This document shows positions 14,748 to 29,700 of a DNA stretch of 64,000 nucleotides, piece after piece. This DNA comes from Karalla daura. Its lineage: Eukaryota > Chordata > Actinopteri > Chaetodontiformes > Leiognathidae. Each line of letters starts with the position of its first letter. Positions within the stretch are counted from its first letter, which is position 1. A model generated the notes under the pieces. It saw only the letters and a program-made list of their open reading frames with translations, had not been told where the DNA came from and did not search any database. The stretch lies in NCBI GenBank assembly GCA_029224185.1, contig CM055188.1, positions 15,742,497 through 15,806,496 of the forward strand. The letters run 5' to 3'. A program made the translations under genes and the position numbers.

Positions 14748-17700
14748 GAGTTCATTACTTTACATCGTGAGGATTCCAATAGAAACATGAAGCTTATGTC
14801 TTCTCATTAAAAACAGCTCTATCAGAGAATTTCCTCCAGGGGGCCTCAAATATAGTATTGTGATCAGATTTAGCAGTTTCCTCCATGCATTATTTCTCTC
14901 ATGTTACACTGTATCCACTGTATTCGGCTGGAACAATGCATCTAAACTATGCAAATACCACACTGTCTAGTGTGTATTCAGATAGAAGCGAATCCTGGAG
15001 TAAGGGATGCCTTAAATAGCTCTACTTTGAGCTTCACTTTGAAACCTTTTTCCTTTTCCTTTGCTGCATTCAGTTTCATCCCAGTTCCGGATCCTTTAAA
15101 GCTCAGTAAACAATCATTTAAAGCAAAGGCTGTCTGCAGCTTACTGTGCATAATTTATGAGTGCTGTCTTCAAAAAATAGTGTCAAGATGAGAGAGGAAG
15201 ACACATGAAAGTTAAAGCAACTTTATTTTTACCCCCAAAACATTTGTGTTTCAGGATGTAAAACATTATTATTGTTGTATTTATGTCCTTGTTGAGTAGC
15301 TTGTGTAAAACGACTTTCATCCTAAGCACATTTGTGTCTAAAGTTGATGTACCTATGTTTTATTAATGAGTCTCAATGCAATCTGTGGGATGCGGTTCTA
15401 ACGCCAACAAGGAGCATGGTAATTTTTGAGGTCTGTTTCTTTCAGCAGCTCAGACAACCAATGAGTAAATGCGGAAGGGCAATGTTGCTTGCACAACATC
15501 TCTATCGGTTTGTGTTGCACAAATGTTCAAAAGGCTGTCAAAAAACAAGAAACATTTCTAAGACTTCAGGAAGAGTGAGACTGTATTTGAAGTCACAACT
15601 GCACATGACACCAAATGGGAAAGTTGGCTGTGGTGCATTTCCCCACTGTTATGTGAAGTATGTTCCAGGAGTGTTTGCCAAAGGCCAAACAAGAGGTTTA
15701 ACCAGAGGGTCAGACACAGTTTAACATGCAGGTTAGCATACAGATTACCACACAACTGCAACAGGCACATATGTTTAGAACTCAGAAACCTAACTTTTAG
15801 AAACGGCTATTGTTTTAAGAGTCAGCAGGTTTGCCAGGAGACCAACGTACTGCCTCCCCTCCAAACCTGCCTGTTATGCAGTAGATAGCCTGGGAACAGG
15901 AGACACCCCCGGGGTTTGGCCCCTGGAGTTGGTCTGGACTGATTAGCCTGGCCTCACACTGCTCACACGTCATCACTCTGTCTGGCCAAACACAGACCTG
16001 TCTCCAATGAGACACATGTCAGACACATCTGCTTCGCCTGTGGATGTGCAACAACTGCTAGATGTCAACAGATGCATGTAATATAATTAATGTTTGCAGC
16101 CAGTCTTTGGAGTGTGGACACTCTTGTTGCTAATGAGGTGATGATATGTCCATTTGCAGATTTTTCGCACTGACATCAAGCGGTCGACAAATATCAGCCA
16201 ATTAGTGTTGACACCTCCCGGCATGATAGATATTCTTCTCTGAATGAGTAAACACAATATTAAACAGACACTGGGACTACAACTTTACGAAAATGATCAC
16301 TTGTCAATCATGTCATTATTTTTCCTGTCTGTGTTTGTTCGACAAACTGCATTGGCAGTTGGGGACAATGAGTTACAAAGGGGAACTGCAAAGTTTCATT
16401 ATCATTATTAATTATGTAAAGATATGTCACACTGAGTGATATCTTTTGTATTACACACTCGTTCTTGTATTAAAAGTAAACTGTACTAAAAATTATAACT
16501 GCGCTACAGAGTTTTAGTCTCACAGAATAGGTAGATAAAACTGTAATGGATTTGCACACTTCAAGGAGACTACAAAAGGTGTTTTTCTTATTAAATTTAT
16601 AATGATAATCATTGTAATTTTAAGACATTATGACATGACCTATTCCTTAACGTCTTGCTATCATTATGATTGCCTTTTAAAATGCAATTTGGCTAAAAGT
16701 GAAAGCAGAAGATGACATTTTGGAATTTTATGTTGTTGAATCTCTGGCAAATTTACCAGCTAAACCAAGGAAAAACTAACACCTCTTCAACTCCTTACTT
16801 TCTGTTGAGCTTTCAAACAACTAAAACATGATGGGTAGAGCTTCACTGCGTCTGAGTATTTTCTGTTTCAATGTGTTTGTTTGCACAGCCAGAATGAATG
16901 GACTGACAAGGCACTCTTGGCACTCAAGGAGTGTCGTTTTTACAATGTGATGATACAAGCAGGCCAGAGCCGGTAATGGCTTTGAACAATGCCAGGATGC
17001 TAACGGCCGCAGCTCCCTGGCACAGTCTCAAGCTTTTCTCGCCTTGAAACACACAGTGATGGTCATTCATCAGTGTGTTTCCTAAACAAGTAAATCAGGC
17101 ACTTGGAACTGATCTAAAACACCCAAGGAAAAATTATACAGTGCGTCCAAAGTGGCACGCTGCCAGGAATGTTATTCATATTTCAGAGGCATATCAGAGT
17201 TCATGTGAAATGCAGTGATGTTGTATCAGAATAAGGAGCAATTCCAATGTATTCTGATTTTGACATTTTCAGTTTAAAATTAAAATTATGGGATAAATTC
17301 TTAAAATGAATGTCCTCCATTTTTGTGTCATGGTAAAAGCAGAGAAAGCTAAGTATTGTATCTCAGTATACTGTAGAAAGGGTACACTGAAGGGTACTAT
17401 GCTGTGTATATGATGCCTTTATTCTGGTATGTCCTTCATATGTAGTATTTAGTCTGGGCTGGACATACTTTATCACCATCACTGAGTCTTTACTGTTCAT
17501 CACATCTGTATGGTTGTGTATGGATTTCAAATGTTAAGTTCAAGTCAAACACAGTCAAACAGGGACCAGGGTTTGATTTCCATGTGAAATTAAGTGTTGA
17601 TTAGTGGCTCTTGAGACTGTAGTTACACTCAGCCAAAGTTTGATCTCCCTTCTCATTTGCTCTTGATGCTGTGTCGTCAACATAATTGAGTTAAAGCTCA

Positions 17701-20700
17701 AGGCTGAGCAGGTGCGCTTTGCATGGTAGTGTGCACAAAACATGCCTAAATGTGTATGTATGGAGAAAGTGTTAGAAAAATCACTGAGTGTTTCTAAGGT
17801 CAGGAAAAGGAGAGCGCGTAACCTAACTTGAACTGCTGCCTTTCACTACAATTTTTCTTGGTGAGTTTTATTTTAAAAGAGCAGCCCAAAGATAATTTGA
17901 CTGTAGAATGTGAAGTTGTTTCATACCGTAATGCAATGCAGATACAATGCCCTGGTTGACCACTGTGATTACACAGTCTGATATGATTTTCTATTGGATG
18001 CCAGCTTAGTCTGCAGATACCTTGACTGTTTTTGTCCAGGATTCAACTAATATAAATCATCTAAATAAATCTGTGTCTTCTCTCACCTCAAAAGCATGAT
18101 TGAAAGAGCAGTAAGAATAATGTGAATCAAAACAAGATGTAGTTTTTCACAATTTATCTGACACGATTCCTCATTATCTATCATTAATATCTCTTAGCTT
18201 GTTGTTATAAGACTTATTGAGGCTTCACTCACCTTTCTTGAATAAACCATGAGAAAACTGTGTTGTTTTTGAGAACATTGGAAGTGTCCTGAGCTCTGCC
18301 GGATATCACACACTATCCACACTGAGCACCTGCCAGAAAAGCTGCCGTGCAACATAGCTTGTTTTACTTTACTTCACATTTACTCAGAAGTAAGCTGTAA
18401 ACGCTCAGTCTGAAGCTTTAGACTGGCAACTTGAAATTGTATATTACACTATGTCTTTGTACAGACGGATAAAAAACAAGCAGTGCTATTGATGTTAAGG
18501 TGTTAAGGTTAAAGTGGTGGAATCACACTATAATTCAATCTATGACATGTGAAGGTCAAATATACAAGGTACAAAGTTACCTGGTTCATTCAGCTTCAGC
18601 TGATAACCATTGTTCTTGTTACAAATATGCCAGCGGTGGCTGTTTAAACTAGCTGTGTTTACATTGGCTGACCACATGTCCAGTCAGGCCCAAGTTTTGC
18701 AGCATTACACCAAACAGACATCTCAGCAGTTCCTGCATAATGTAAAAATCATGCTGATGTTTGTCATTATAGCAAAGGCTTTAACAATTTCATAAATGGC
18801 ATTGGGTTCAGTTGTCTGTTCACGCTCAATGTGAATTTCACTCTCTTTAGTTTTAATTAGCAGTTTCCTGTGAGAGGAAACATTTCTAGCCAGCGCTCAC
18901 ACCCATTGCAGCAATTTCAATTTGGCAGATGGGTCTCTTTCTTGAAAGCACACTTGAAGGAAGGTGTATTTTTACATAAAAGATTGCTTTTAATGTTGCC
19001 TTAAAAATGGCTTCCTGTGCCAACAGCCAGTCAGCCTTGTTATTTCAGGTGGAATCTCTGCATTTCCACAATGTCATCTGATGAGTAGCAACCATGTTTA
19101 TAGTCACACTTCGTTTTAAGGTCAGTCCAAGGACAGTTTTTTTTCCAAGTCCATATGAGGTTTTAACATAACCACAGCCATTTGCAAGTATCTTCTCCAT
19201 TTCTCCACTGCCTTTCTTCTCTCTCAGGCCCCCAGGGTCTCATATGTAAAGCAGATGGGAATATAATGGACTGTAGGCTTACAAAGGACTGTCCTTACAC
19301 TGAGTCGGAGCTGTCCCTGGAATATATGGTTTCACTAAAAGAGAGAGGAGAAGCCTATGAAGTACAGCACTGCTGTCTTGTTGTCCCAATCTCTGCCCTT
19401 TCCTCCAATCACCCTTGGCCTCTTTGTTTATGAAACAACAGCGTTGCAGCTTTTTGCTGCTCTCAGCAATTATTTCTTTATCTCTACAAATGCTAATCAC
19501 CTGCAATGCCCAGTGTGCCCATCCAGCCTCCCACTAACATACAGCCCCTTTCTTTTATGTTTGGCAATCTATCAGCCCCTGACGCCCATCAGCAGCAGCC
19601 TGTCCACAGCGGCACCCTGGGCCTGGCTCCAGCTGCCTCGTGAGAAACGTCTGCTGCTGCTTGCCTCCAAATATAAGACGGCAGGATGAGTGAACAGTTA
19701 TTCCAGGTCACTGTTCGAAAGTTTTCCTGAAAACTTTATTTCACTTTCTGATTACCAGACAAGTCATGAGAACAAGTGGTGATATGCTTGCGTCTGGTTG
19801 TGTGGCACTGGCTGGCCTGGCCGAAGAGAAAGCTACTATTTTTAAGGCTGAACTCGTAGCTATCTTCCTAGAAGAATGCACCTATATTCATGGTGTGATT
19901 TATCCCGCAGCTCGTCTGCTAAATTGTATTGTGCATAGTGTAAATGCTTTCCTCTCACATGGTCTGCATCTGATTTTTTTTAAATGCACTAAATGAATGG
20001 TAACAGAGATCATAAACCTCAAGCCTATTCACACCAAAAAGGAGCAACAACACACTTCCTGGATATTCTGGGCCATCCTCTGCATGCCAAACTTAATTTT
20101 GCTCAATGCTGCCAGCACCTGGTAAGATCACTCTGGTAGCAATCCAGTTTGGATGAGATCTAAGCTGTGGAGCAGACATGACCTTCAAAACACAGTTTCA
20201 AAGAGCTGCCCTCTTGGAAAAAAAAAAAGCAGACTCTTCTTTCAAATCCACCTCTCAACACCTGCCAGATGAAGCAGCCACACGGCAGATAGTGAGCTCC
20301 ACTACTAACGTGCAATAAATTCTGTCTGAATGTTTCTTTTGTTCTGTAAGAAAAAAAGATGTTTCAGCAGTCAATTAGCCCACAACATGGTGTATGAAAG
20401 AAAAAAGCACATCGATATAGGTAACAGATCTGTCACTGTCAATGCAGGAGAGGAAGGTAAAAAAAGAAATGTAAAATGAAAGACTGGCAGGACTGGTTGG
20501 GGGAAGTTGCACATCAGCAGAAGCAGGGGAAATGGCTAGTATGACTGACAGGTCACCATGGTCTCCCCCAAATGCATTCATAGTTTGAGCTTTGTTACCA
20601 TAGACTGATGAAGAGCAGCTTACAGAAAGTTTATTAATGAATTAAAAAATAATTAATAAATTACTAAAACTATTTATAAATGTTTGTTTTCATTCAAATT

Positions 20701-23700
20701 CCAAAAACAAAGTCGCAGTTTTTGCCAACAATAGCTTCATGTGATGCTTTCTTCAGGGCTGCTTTAATCCAAGTTTTACAATTTATTACTTTTGATTATT
20801 CACAAATCTGGGGGAGTTTAGAGTGTATGTGATGCAATGCCAAATTCTCATCTGCGATCCACTCTCTGTCTGTGCTCTCACTGTCTGTGAAATCTTCCCA
20901 GAGCTACTAAATCATTTTTAAATTCTGCACGTTGAGTAACTCCACTTCCCTGTGAAGCAGTCTCACCTTTATAATTAAAGACTGAGTAGACTTGACCCCG
21001 AACCTATAAAGCCAGACCATTTGAGGTGCATTAATACTAAGAAAAGAATACTAAGTGTGTTGATATTTATGTTTGACTTCAACCTACCCAAGATTTCTGC
21101 CAACATTTCATTACAATGGAGATGACTGGACTACATCTTAAACAGTTTCTTACAGTGAACTGTTTCTATTGTAGCTTCTTTAACCTGCATAAAGATAATC
21201 GTTCATATGTTGTGTACTGTACAAATGTGATTTTCTAGCGCTATTAATGATTTTCCATTTCATCTGTGTGTTGAACAGTAAGTTATTAAAATAATAACCA
21301 TCTGCTTTCTTAGAGTTTATTTTCTTTTTCTTTGGAAATGTAGTTAAAATTATCCTTTTAAAATGAGTGGAATATCTGAAAACTGCATCTCATTTTTACT
21401 CTCCCTTCAGCATATCCTGCATCTACTGTAACTGCTTTGCATGTTCTACTTGCTAAACTGTGTTTTTACAAGACTGCTTGTTGTCGTGATTAGTGGCAAA
21501 AACAACAAGTCCCGGCTTCCCTAATTGCCTCCACTAGACTTAGAGCGGAAACAAAGATTTGTTTTTTTTTCAAAGCCCATAAGCAGATCTAAGTGTTTAT
21601 TGAGTCTGTCTCATCTGTAAGGCCAACACACAACAAGCTGTGTTTTTGCATGATTAGCTGCCTCATGTTCTGTTTCACTGACGCTGGCAGGTGGCTGCAT
21701 GACTGGTGTCGCAACAAAAGTAGCCAGCTCACACTCACGACCTAGCCATATCTCCACATTAAGAGATAAGGAGAACGACTGCAGTGATGGATGAGAGATC
21801 TCCTCCACAACATCATCCGTTTTTATTTGGATGATTTGCTTCCTGCAAAGATAGCCCCAAGAGCGAAACGGTGCTGAGAACAAAGCAGCCGATAGCAAGC
21901 TGAGTGGCAAAGGCTTTCACAGATCCACTTAAGATATGTTAAAGAAAGCCATCAAGCAGAGTTACATGCAAGAAATGTAACAGGAGATGAAAATCAATTT
22001 CATCCATTATTCAACATATCTGTGCCAGTTACTATAACGCCGACATCTTAAAAAGATGCTCTTTCCATTGTGGGGAATAACAATAACAAAAAAAAAAAGA
22101 AAAAAAATCTGCCTATGATTTTCCACCCAGTGAAATGGCTTTATTCAATTCAGAGGCAGGGAAAAGCGCCAGAGGCACTGAAAGCAGTGGAAGTACATGT
22201 TCTTTTCTGTGCCGTACTGTACATTCTGCTCAGGCTGTATGATACAGTGACACAAATGGAACCAGTCCAAGTCAGGATCAGTGTTTTTCTTCTGGGCTGC
22301 TATAAAAACACACACACACATGCACACACACACACACACACACACATACACACACGTGCACACACTTGCATAAAGCCATTTCAAACCTGGAACATTGCAA
22401 TGTGAAATCTTCAGGGGCTCACATTTCTTGTTCGTCATCTGTGCCAGCCACACACTTAGCTGAAGAGAATGCTGTGTTGTCTTGGTGATTGGGGTCACAC
22501 AGTAGGTCGGACTGACATTGGGGTGGAAGTGCACCTTCATAACAGCTAAAATATCCAGGGACAGCAGGATGCAAGAGCTGCTAAAGCTCTAGGGGACTGT
22601 GCTGCCTTCTGTCTCAGGCCTAGCCAATAACAGAAATGTCCCATCTATCACATACATGTAACACTGCTTTTGCACCCAGTCTTCATATTAAAGAATAAAA
22701 ACTAAATATAATTAAATATATACTAAAGAAGTTTGAGGTTTTAGTGACTTTGCAGACACCTGAGTCATTCATTTCAGAGCTGATAATCAGGCAGAGCTCC
22801 CAATGACATTGGAGATCAGTGTCTGTCCTCTGTTGCTGACAGTCTACCTACGTCAAATCAGTACAGCTTCCAACACAATGAAACTGTCTGTTGCCAAGCC
22901 TGGCTGACTTCTTTAAGATTTATTAAGGTTTTTTTCTCTTGACCTATCAACCTCAATAGCTGTCTGTGTGATCTGGCAAAGGTCAACGGACAACGGGTAC
23001 AGCTTGCTTTTATGACGCCAGAAGACTGGTACACTGAAACTAAGAGGACATTACAAAAATGAACCACACAAGCCAAAAACTGTGTGTATATATCATAAAT
23101 AAGGGATAAATGTTTTGAAATCGTCAATTGTAAAATGTGAATAATGCTTGAAATAACAAATCTGCATATCAACGCAAACATAGAAAGAAACTTACAGACA
23201 GGCTGGAATGTAGATTAGATGAATATCTAATTCTGTTATAGGCAGAAAACCTCAGTATTGTGTCAAAGGAAAACCAGTGTACTACATAGCAGAACCAATA
23301 TGGACAACAGGATTTCAGCTGTCTCTCTGAATGCAAATTTGTTTCATTGATTTAATTTCTGAAATCAACAGAACTATGCCGCAACAAAAATCCTCCACGG
23401 TACATAATCTTACATCTGAAAATCATCTAGTTGTCTGAAAATATGTAGATACAGTACAATGAAGTTGAAAACAAGAAAATTGTTTCTTGCTTAGAAGTGC
23501 AGGAAAGCAGCCGAAATATCTGAAAGTGCAAAAACAAAATGCCGCACTGAAGTCATTTCAGATAATGGGAGATGATTACACGACCATCTGGAATAAACTG
23601 ATACGTGTTTGTTTTGGATGTGAGCATTTCTGCTGAGTTTATTTCAAGTCATTGCAAAAAGTGACTGTTCCTACAATTCATCACTTCAACAAGCCAATGC

Positions 23701-26700
23701 TGTTGTTTCCCCTAAACGTAGGGCAAGTTTCTCCCATTGACATCCATATAAATGCACCCACAATTACTATATTTCATATAGTCTAATTTTATTTTTTCAT
23801 TTTTTTCCCCAGATTTGAATCCTCAATTACATAGTATATGGTACTAAGGAGCTCATCAAAATGTTCCTCTTTTTACAAATCATGTCTGACCAAAACCACT
23901 TTAAAACCTTTGGTACGCCATGATGCGTACCAAAGGTTTTAAAGTTGCAGGTTTTAAAAAACATGCAACATTAAATGAATGTATCAGCAACTTTGACAGC
24001 CAAAACTAATCTGTCTCTGCACGTATATATATTTTTTGTTCCTCCTTTTATGTCTATGCCTACATCAAGGACAATAAATTTAACAGCATGAGACACAGCT
24101 GAAAGATTTATTTTAAGTGCATAAGTTTTGCATGAGGTGTGGATCAAATCACAGTAGCATGACGACAACTTGGAAAAGTTTCACTGCTGGAATGCCCGGG
24201 ACAGTGGAAAGCACAGAGATGGACAGCTGAGGACAGGCCGTCTGCTTAAGGAAAACTAAAACAAAACAATTTAGGTCACTTCTAGGAGTTGGCACGGTTT
24301 GATTGATGGCTTTTGAGTGTTTATATGGAGCACTGTTTGTTGTCTTAGAGCCACAGATGCTGACATTACTCATGCCTCCTACTAAATCAAAGTCTCAAAG
24401 TCCTCAGAAACCAGAGCATGTCTGTTCTGTGCTAGAGGTGATGGGGGAAAAATCAATGAAAGCAATTCAGAAATTTCCTTAAAAGGAAAAATAATTAAGT
24501 TAGTATGCCAGTGTGTAAACGTGCAACTCTTGAATCAACATCTGTAAAGAAATGCCTCACAACAACGTTTTAATGATCACAAGGTTGGCAACATCTTCCT
24601 CCACACATATACTGTACAGTCCTAACCAGGGACCACTGTATAAAACAATGAACATAGTCTCTGTCTGCAATTAGGAGGCCAGTGGCACTGGATGTCGTCA
24701 TCTTGGCAGAGACTGACTCCAGAAGAGGTGGAGCATGAAAGGAGCTGAGGTGGGCCAAATGAAACTGGCTTTTAGAAATGAAAAGCGTAATTGTCACTCA
24801 AAGCAGCATCAGTTTTAATGATGCATAACTTATGTTTGTGTACTTTCTGGCATTGCCATGTTGGCGTCATTGATCAGCCTGCGTTGCCTCTTGGCCTTCA
24901 CAGGCACTTAATAACCTGAAATATGTCACACTTGTCTCATATATTAAGAGATTTGAACCACATGGAAATACTGGAATCCCTGCAGCATGTTCCTTGTTCT
25001 TCATCTACCTAACATACAAGAGCTACACTTAGAGTCAAGTGCCTACTTGACCACAAGGAACACACTGCAGAAACTCCAATCTGTCCATCTGGTTTCAATT
25101 TCTCAACCTACGAAACAACTGCTTCAGCATGAGATGTGATGTGAGGAAGATGAATGTCAACCCAGCCAGGAAAGCCAGTCACAGTCACTTCAACCATTTC
25201 ATCAGTTCCCCCATCACACGTTACAAATTGTTCAGTTTGAACTGTTTGTATGGCAATTCCTTTGAAGAGGTGAATAATTTCAGTTACTAATCCAAACATA
25301 AGGACGTGTTTCTTAAAAGCTTTGTGTATAGACTCCGCCACTTGGATTCAGTTCTAGTTTCAGATCAAAGCTGTATATTTCCTAAGTAGGCAGGCTCAGT
25401 GTTTGCGATTGTATATCCCAGAGGAAGTGGGGTGATTATCGGTGAACAGATGGAAACTTTTGTCCCGCGTTCAATGAATACACGCAGAATACCTCTGCAC
25501 AGGTCGGAGGGTTTAGCTCTGTTCTCGCCTCAAAAAGAAATTCTGTGGAAATGATGACACAAAAAAGCTCTTTTTGTCTCGCTGCAAACCAGCAGTGCAG
25601 GCAGCCATGGACAGTCCAGATTGTGTGAGGCATATCCCATGACCATCCTATCTGTCGGGGCTTGTGAGTGTGACTGGCATTTTGATTGCAGTTTTTCTCT
25701 GGGGAATGCCTGAGACCTTGAATCTGGATCACACAGTGATTGTAAGACCACACATGAGCCAGTTGGAAAAAGAAAGTTTCTGATTCTGGATTATCACAGC
25801 ATGTTATTTCCTCTGATGTGATAACCTTTAAGTAGCACTGTTCACACATACTCTAGCCAGCTGATATGTATCCAGTTGGTTTATCTGACTATTTAACACA
25901 CTTTATATGCTGCACTGTGCAATGAAACACCCACCAGACATCAGCCCCAAAACATGAGTGAAAGGGCAGAGTATCACCTCTGCAGCCAAAAAGACAATTG
26001 AAAAATAGTAGTAGTAGTAGTCTACTTTATATAGAGAACTCACCTAATATATTCTCATTGTGAATGACTAAATTAAATACTGACACCCCACCCTTAACAG
26101 ATCACACTAAATACATTCACACATGTGTTTTATGTATAATGTTCTTTCCAGTACCATTCAGAGTATCTTCTGATGAAAATGAGGTGTACAAGACAATAAA
26201 GCTACTTTAGTAGATTTGGCAGAGATGTTGAAAATCATCTCAGAGTTTGTGGCAGCAAATATTCATAAGCAAAAGTAAAAATGGTTCAATGTCCTTTAAA
26301 ACTAGTGGACAATCCCTTCAAGGGCAGGAAAGATTTCCACAAGAGAAGAACAAGACATATGGCCAGAAAATTAACAAAAGCCATAGATCCTCATATGAAC
26401 TATTGCTGTGTATGAAAATGACCCTGAATGAAGAAGTGACTTAAGAGACTGTATTTACTTGTTTTTTAAAATGCATCACATATGCAAAAGAGTACAATAT
26501 CTATGATACTTGGCTTCACATTGCTTATGCGTCTGTGATGCTTGAACATTACTTACAGGTGGCGCGAATATCATTATACAAAACTCTGCCTTGTAGAGAT
26601 GCTGGAGAAAACATCCTTCCCATCCATCACCTTTTTAATTTAAATTGCAAATCATCCTCTCATAGTGTTTTAATAGTGTCGGAGAGACATAATCTAGTGA

Positions 26701-29700
26701 GTGTATGCAACTCTGACTGAAAGAAGATGGGCTTTTCAGTGTGTGTAGCTGGGGCAGCAAAAGGGTAGTCACAGGCAGCTGCAGGTTAACAAGGAAAAAG
26801 GCATTTCCAACAAAACTACGAGCCTGTGCATAGCTTAAAAATACATATAATTCAGGAGTTTAGCATTATGTTATCAGCTTATAAGTGATGCCATGTTCCC
26901 TCTGTAAAAAAAAGGGTGGAATAAAGCATTTGGGTCAGCAAAGAATAAGAAGGTCTGAAGGGTAAAACTATTTGCATAAGTGGCACAGTAAAACAGTCAA
27001 TTTGTCTGCTGTATTTCTTGACATAGGGAGAGAATAAGATTCACATGATCATGAGTGGAAAGTGAATCTGATGTGGATGACTTTATCCAAGTTATTGGAA
27101 AATGGAGACAAACCATTGTTAGAGCCCCAGTAGGAAAATGTAATGATTGGCAAAGCTGGACGGCTGAGAGGTTCTGGCCCTGGAGCAAGGTTTGGAATCT
27201 GTTCCCCAAAAATTGAGATATTATTCTGTCAATCTCATAAGGACTGTGTTACCACAACTTCAGAAATTTAGTAGGTATACTTGTAGACAAGACTCGAGGT
27301 GGCAAAAGTAAAAGTTTTACACTGCTGTTCAGTCTGGGAGCCTCTCAGCAAAAACAAAATTGGTGTCACAGAAAACTGTATCTTTTTATTTGAGTGAATC
27401 ACAAACATTTATCAACAATTCCAAACAGATGGAATTTTAAGGGAGTACTTGTAAAAAAGAAATGCAGATTTATCATGACAGTAACCTTTGAAAATTCATT
27501 TCAGGTGTGAGTCATCTGGGTCCAGGGACAGACTATGAAGCAGCTACATGATAAATAAATCAATTTTGTTTTTGAGTGTCCAGCCACACTATGACCCTGA
27601 AACACTGTTTAGGATATCACAGTCTCACAATAATCTGAACATTCCACAGTTTTTCCAATGGGCACGCCTCCCATTTTCTCAGTTTCCCAAAGGAAGGTTC
27701 CTCCGGGATCTTTAGATATGGCTAATGTGTTAAAAACAAATTAGAGAAACAACAAGAAATTTCACTATTCACTGAGGAAAAAAGACACTAAATTTGAAGA
27801 ATCTCTAAACTCTCATATTTGACATCATGTAATTGTTTACTCAGGAAGGTTTTCACTTGACTCTTAGATTGCACGACAAGACTATCGCTATTTTGTGTGT
27901 GTTCATTAATGTGGTTGTAAATAAGTGTCATTTGTTATACCCTTTAACCCAGCCTTATACCCACAATGAGTACTGTTAAGAGGTCTGCCCTTTGCATCGT
28001 ATTAAAGGGGATCAAGGGAGCCTGCACAGTGCAGTACAGGCAGTACAGATACAGCAGCAAAAGTTTAGCAGTTCAGAGAAGGGTCAAGGTTGCACCTGGA
28101 GGGTGCTTTTAATGCACAATGACTCTAGGAAGAGAGGGGGTGAACAACTATAATGCAAAGAAAATCTTTTCTACAACACAACAAAATCACTATAAAAGCT
28201 AGGATGTTTTAAACCTGTAATTTTTAGATGGCGATATAAATGCCAAAATGTAACTTTATTTGATCTTCAAGAGCATGAGGAAGCCTTGCAGAAAAGTGTG
28301 GCCTCTAGTGTCAGATGTTAAAGCATGGGCTTTGCTGGTGCTATCCTGGGATGATAAACCTCACTATCGGTCTGAAGAAGCCCTGCCTGGCCCTCCCCTC
28401 TATCTGCACTATAAGATTGTGAGCAGACACCTGTCTTTGGTCGCAGTGTTTCTATCTGGAGGAAGCAGCTAATCTGGAATAGAAGCACCCTGCCACACTG
28501 ACAGATAACTCCTCAACTTATCCCCTTGCATATGCTGGGGAGCGCACAGCAATGTGTCATCTCCAGGAACAAACTTTAGGATAAGGTTGTGATCCAGCAG
28601 CCAAGCCACTGAAAGTCTCTCCTTCATTACTTTGAATCGATGCACAATGTCCTAAGAATAAATCAAATGTGGCACAAAGTGATTATGCAATTACATTATC
28701 TAATCACAAGATAAATTGATTAAGACCAGCCTCCTAATAGTTGTAGATAGAGAACTGGATCATTTTATCATCCACCTGCTGTATTCAAAGAGCATATTAA
28801 TTAAATGTGAGGTGACACTGTTCAACTGTTCAGACAAGGCCAAGTGAAACAACAGTGCTAGTATAATTTGAAACACACCGAGATTGAAGCATCAGTTCAG
28901 CTGTGGCACATGAAGAATTCGAGATGCTGTCTGAGATTGCACATTCTGTCATCTGTTGTGATTGAGATAACGCAGTACATCTTGGAAGTGAAGCTCGGGC
29001 TCCAGCCAGTTTCTCAGGTCTGTGCTTTAAATATTAAAAAAATATATAAATATATATTTGAGAAGAAATCAAAGCTGTCGCCAGTGCAGCTGGACTCACA
29101 TGCAAATATTCTGATGAGTGAGTAAAAGCCCTTCGGGCCTTTGGCGAGAGTTTTGAGGACATGTGAAGTTAACCAAAAGGAATTCACCATGTTGACTTAT
29201 TTTCAGTATGAACTCTAAAGTGCTCGAACATGAAACAATGCAAAAACCTATGAATTGAATGTTGTTCCTTCCAACCAAGGATTTTGCTCAGACTCCATCT
29301 GACAAAACTGGAAAAACCATCTACCACTGCATTGCCAAATAGAGGCAGTTTTAGCCCTCCCAGAGGTTGCTGTGATATACTTTATGTGTTTAATCGCTTA
29401 ATATGGTCCACACAAAGGACACTATAAAAATGCAAATGGACCTTGATAGGAAAATGGTTCCTCACCCGAGCTAGTGACCCATCTGCAACACATAGTTGAC
29501 CTGTGGCCTGCACCTTCCAGCAGTGAGACCCAAAACAGAAAAATCACTGCCACAAGCATGACTGCACTGAACAAAATGTATGGAGAGATAAACTGCAAAA
29601 TAGTTTTTTGTTTTTTTTCTTAGTAAGCTTCTGTTTTGTATGAAAGCAGAATCAGTTTGGATCTGAAAATGCCTTGAACAAATAATTATGCTTTCTGTGC

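Noticed and set aside
15332..15724. 130-codon plus-strand open frame in fbln2 intron 2
   Set aside because: Antisense to the gene, with no recognisable domain or supporting signals.
25436..25849. 137-codon minus-strand open frame in fbln2 intron 2
   Set aside because: No family resemblance, and it does not connect in phase with the fbln2 exons, whose phases already join without it.
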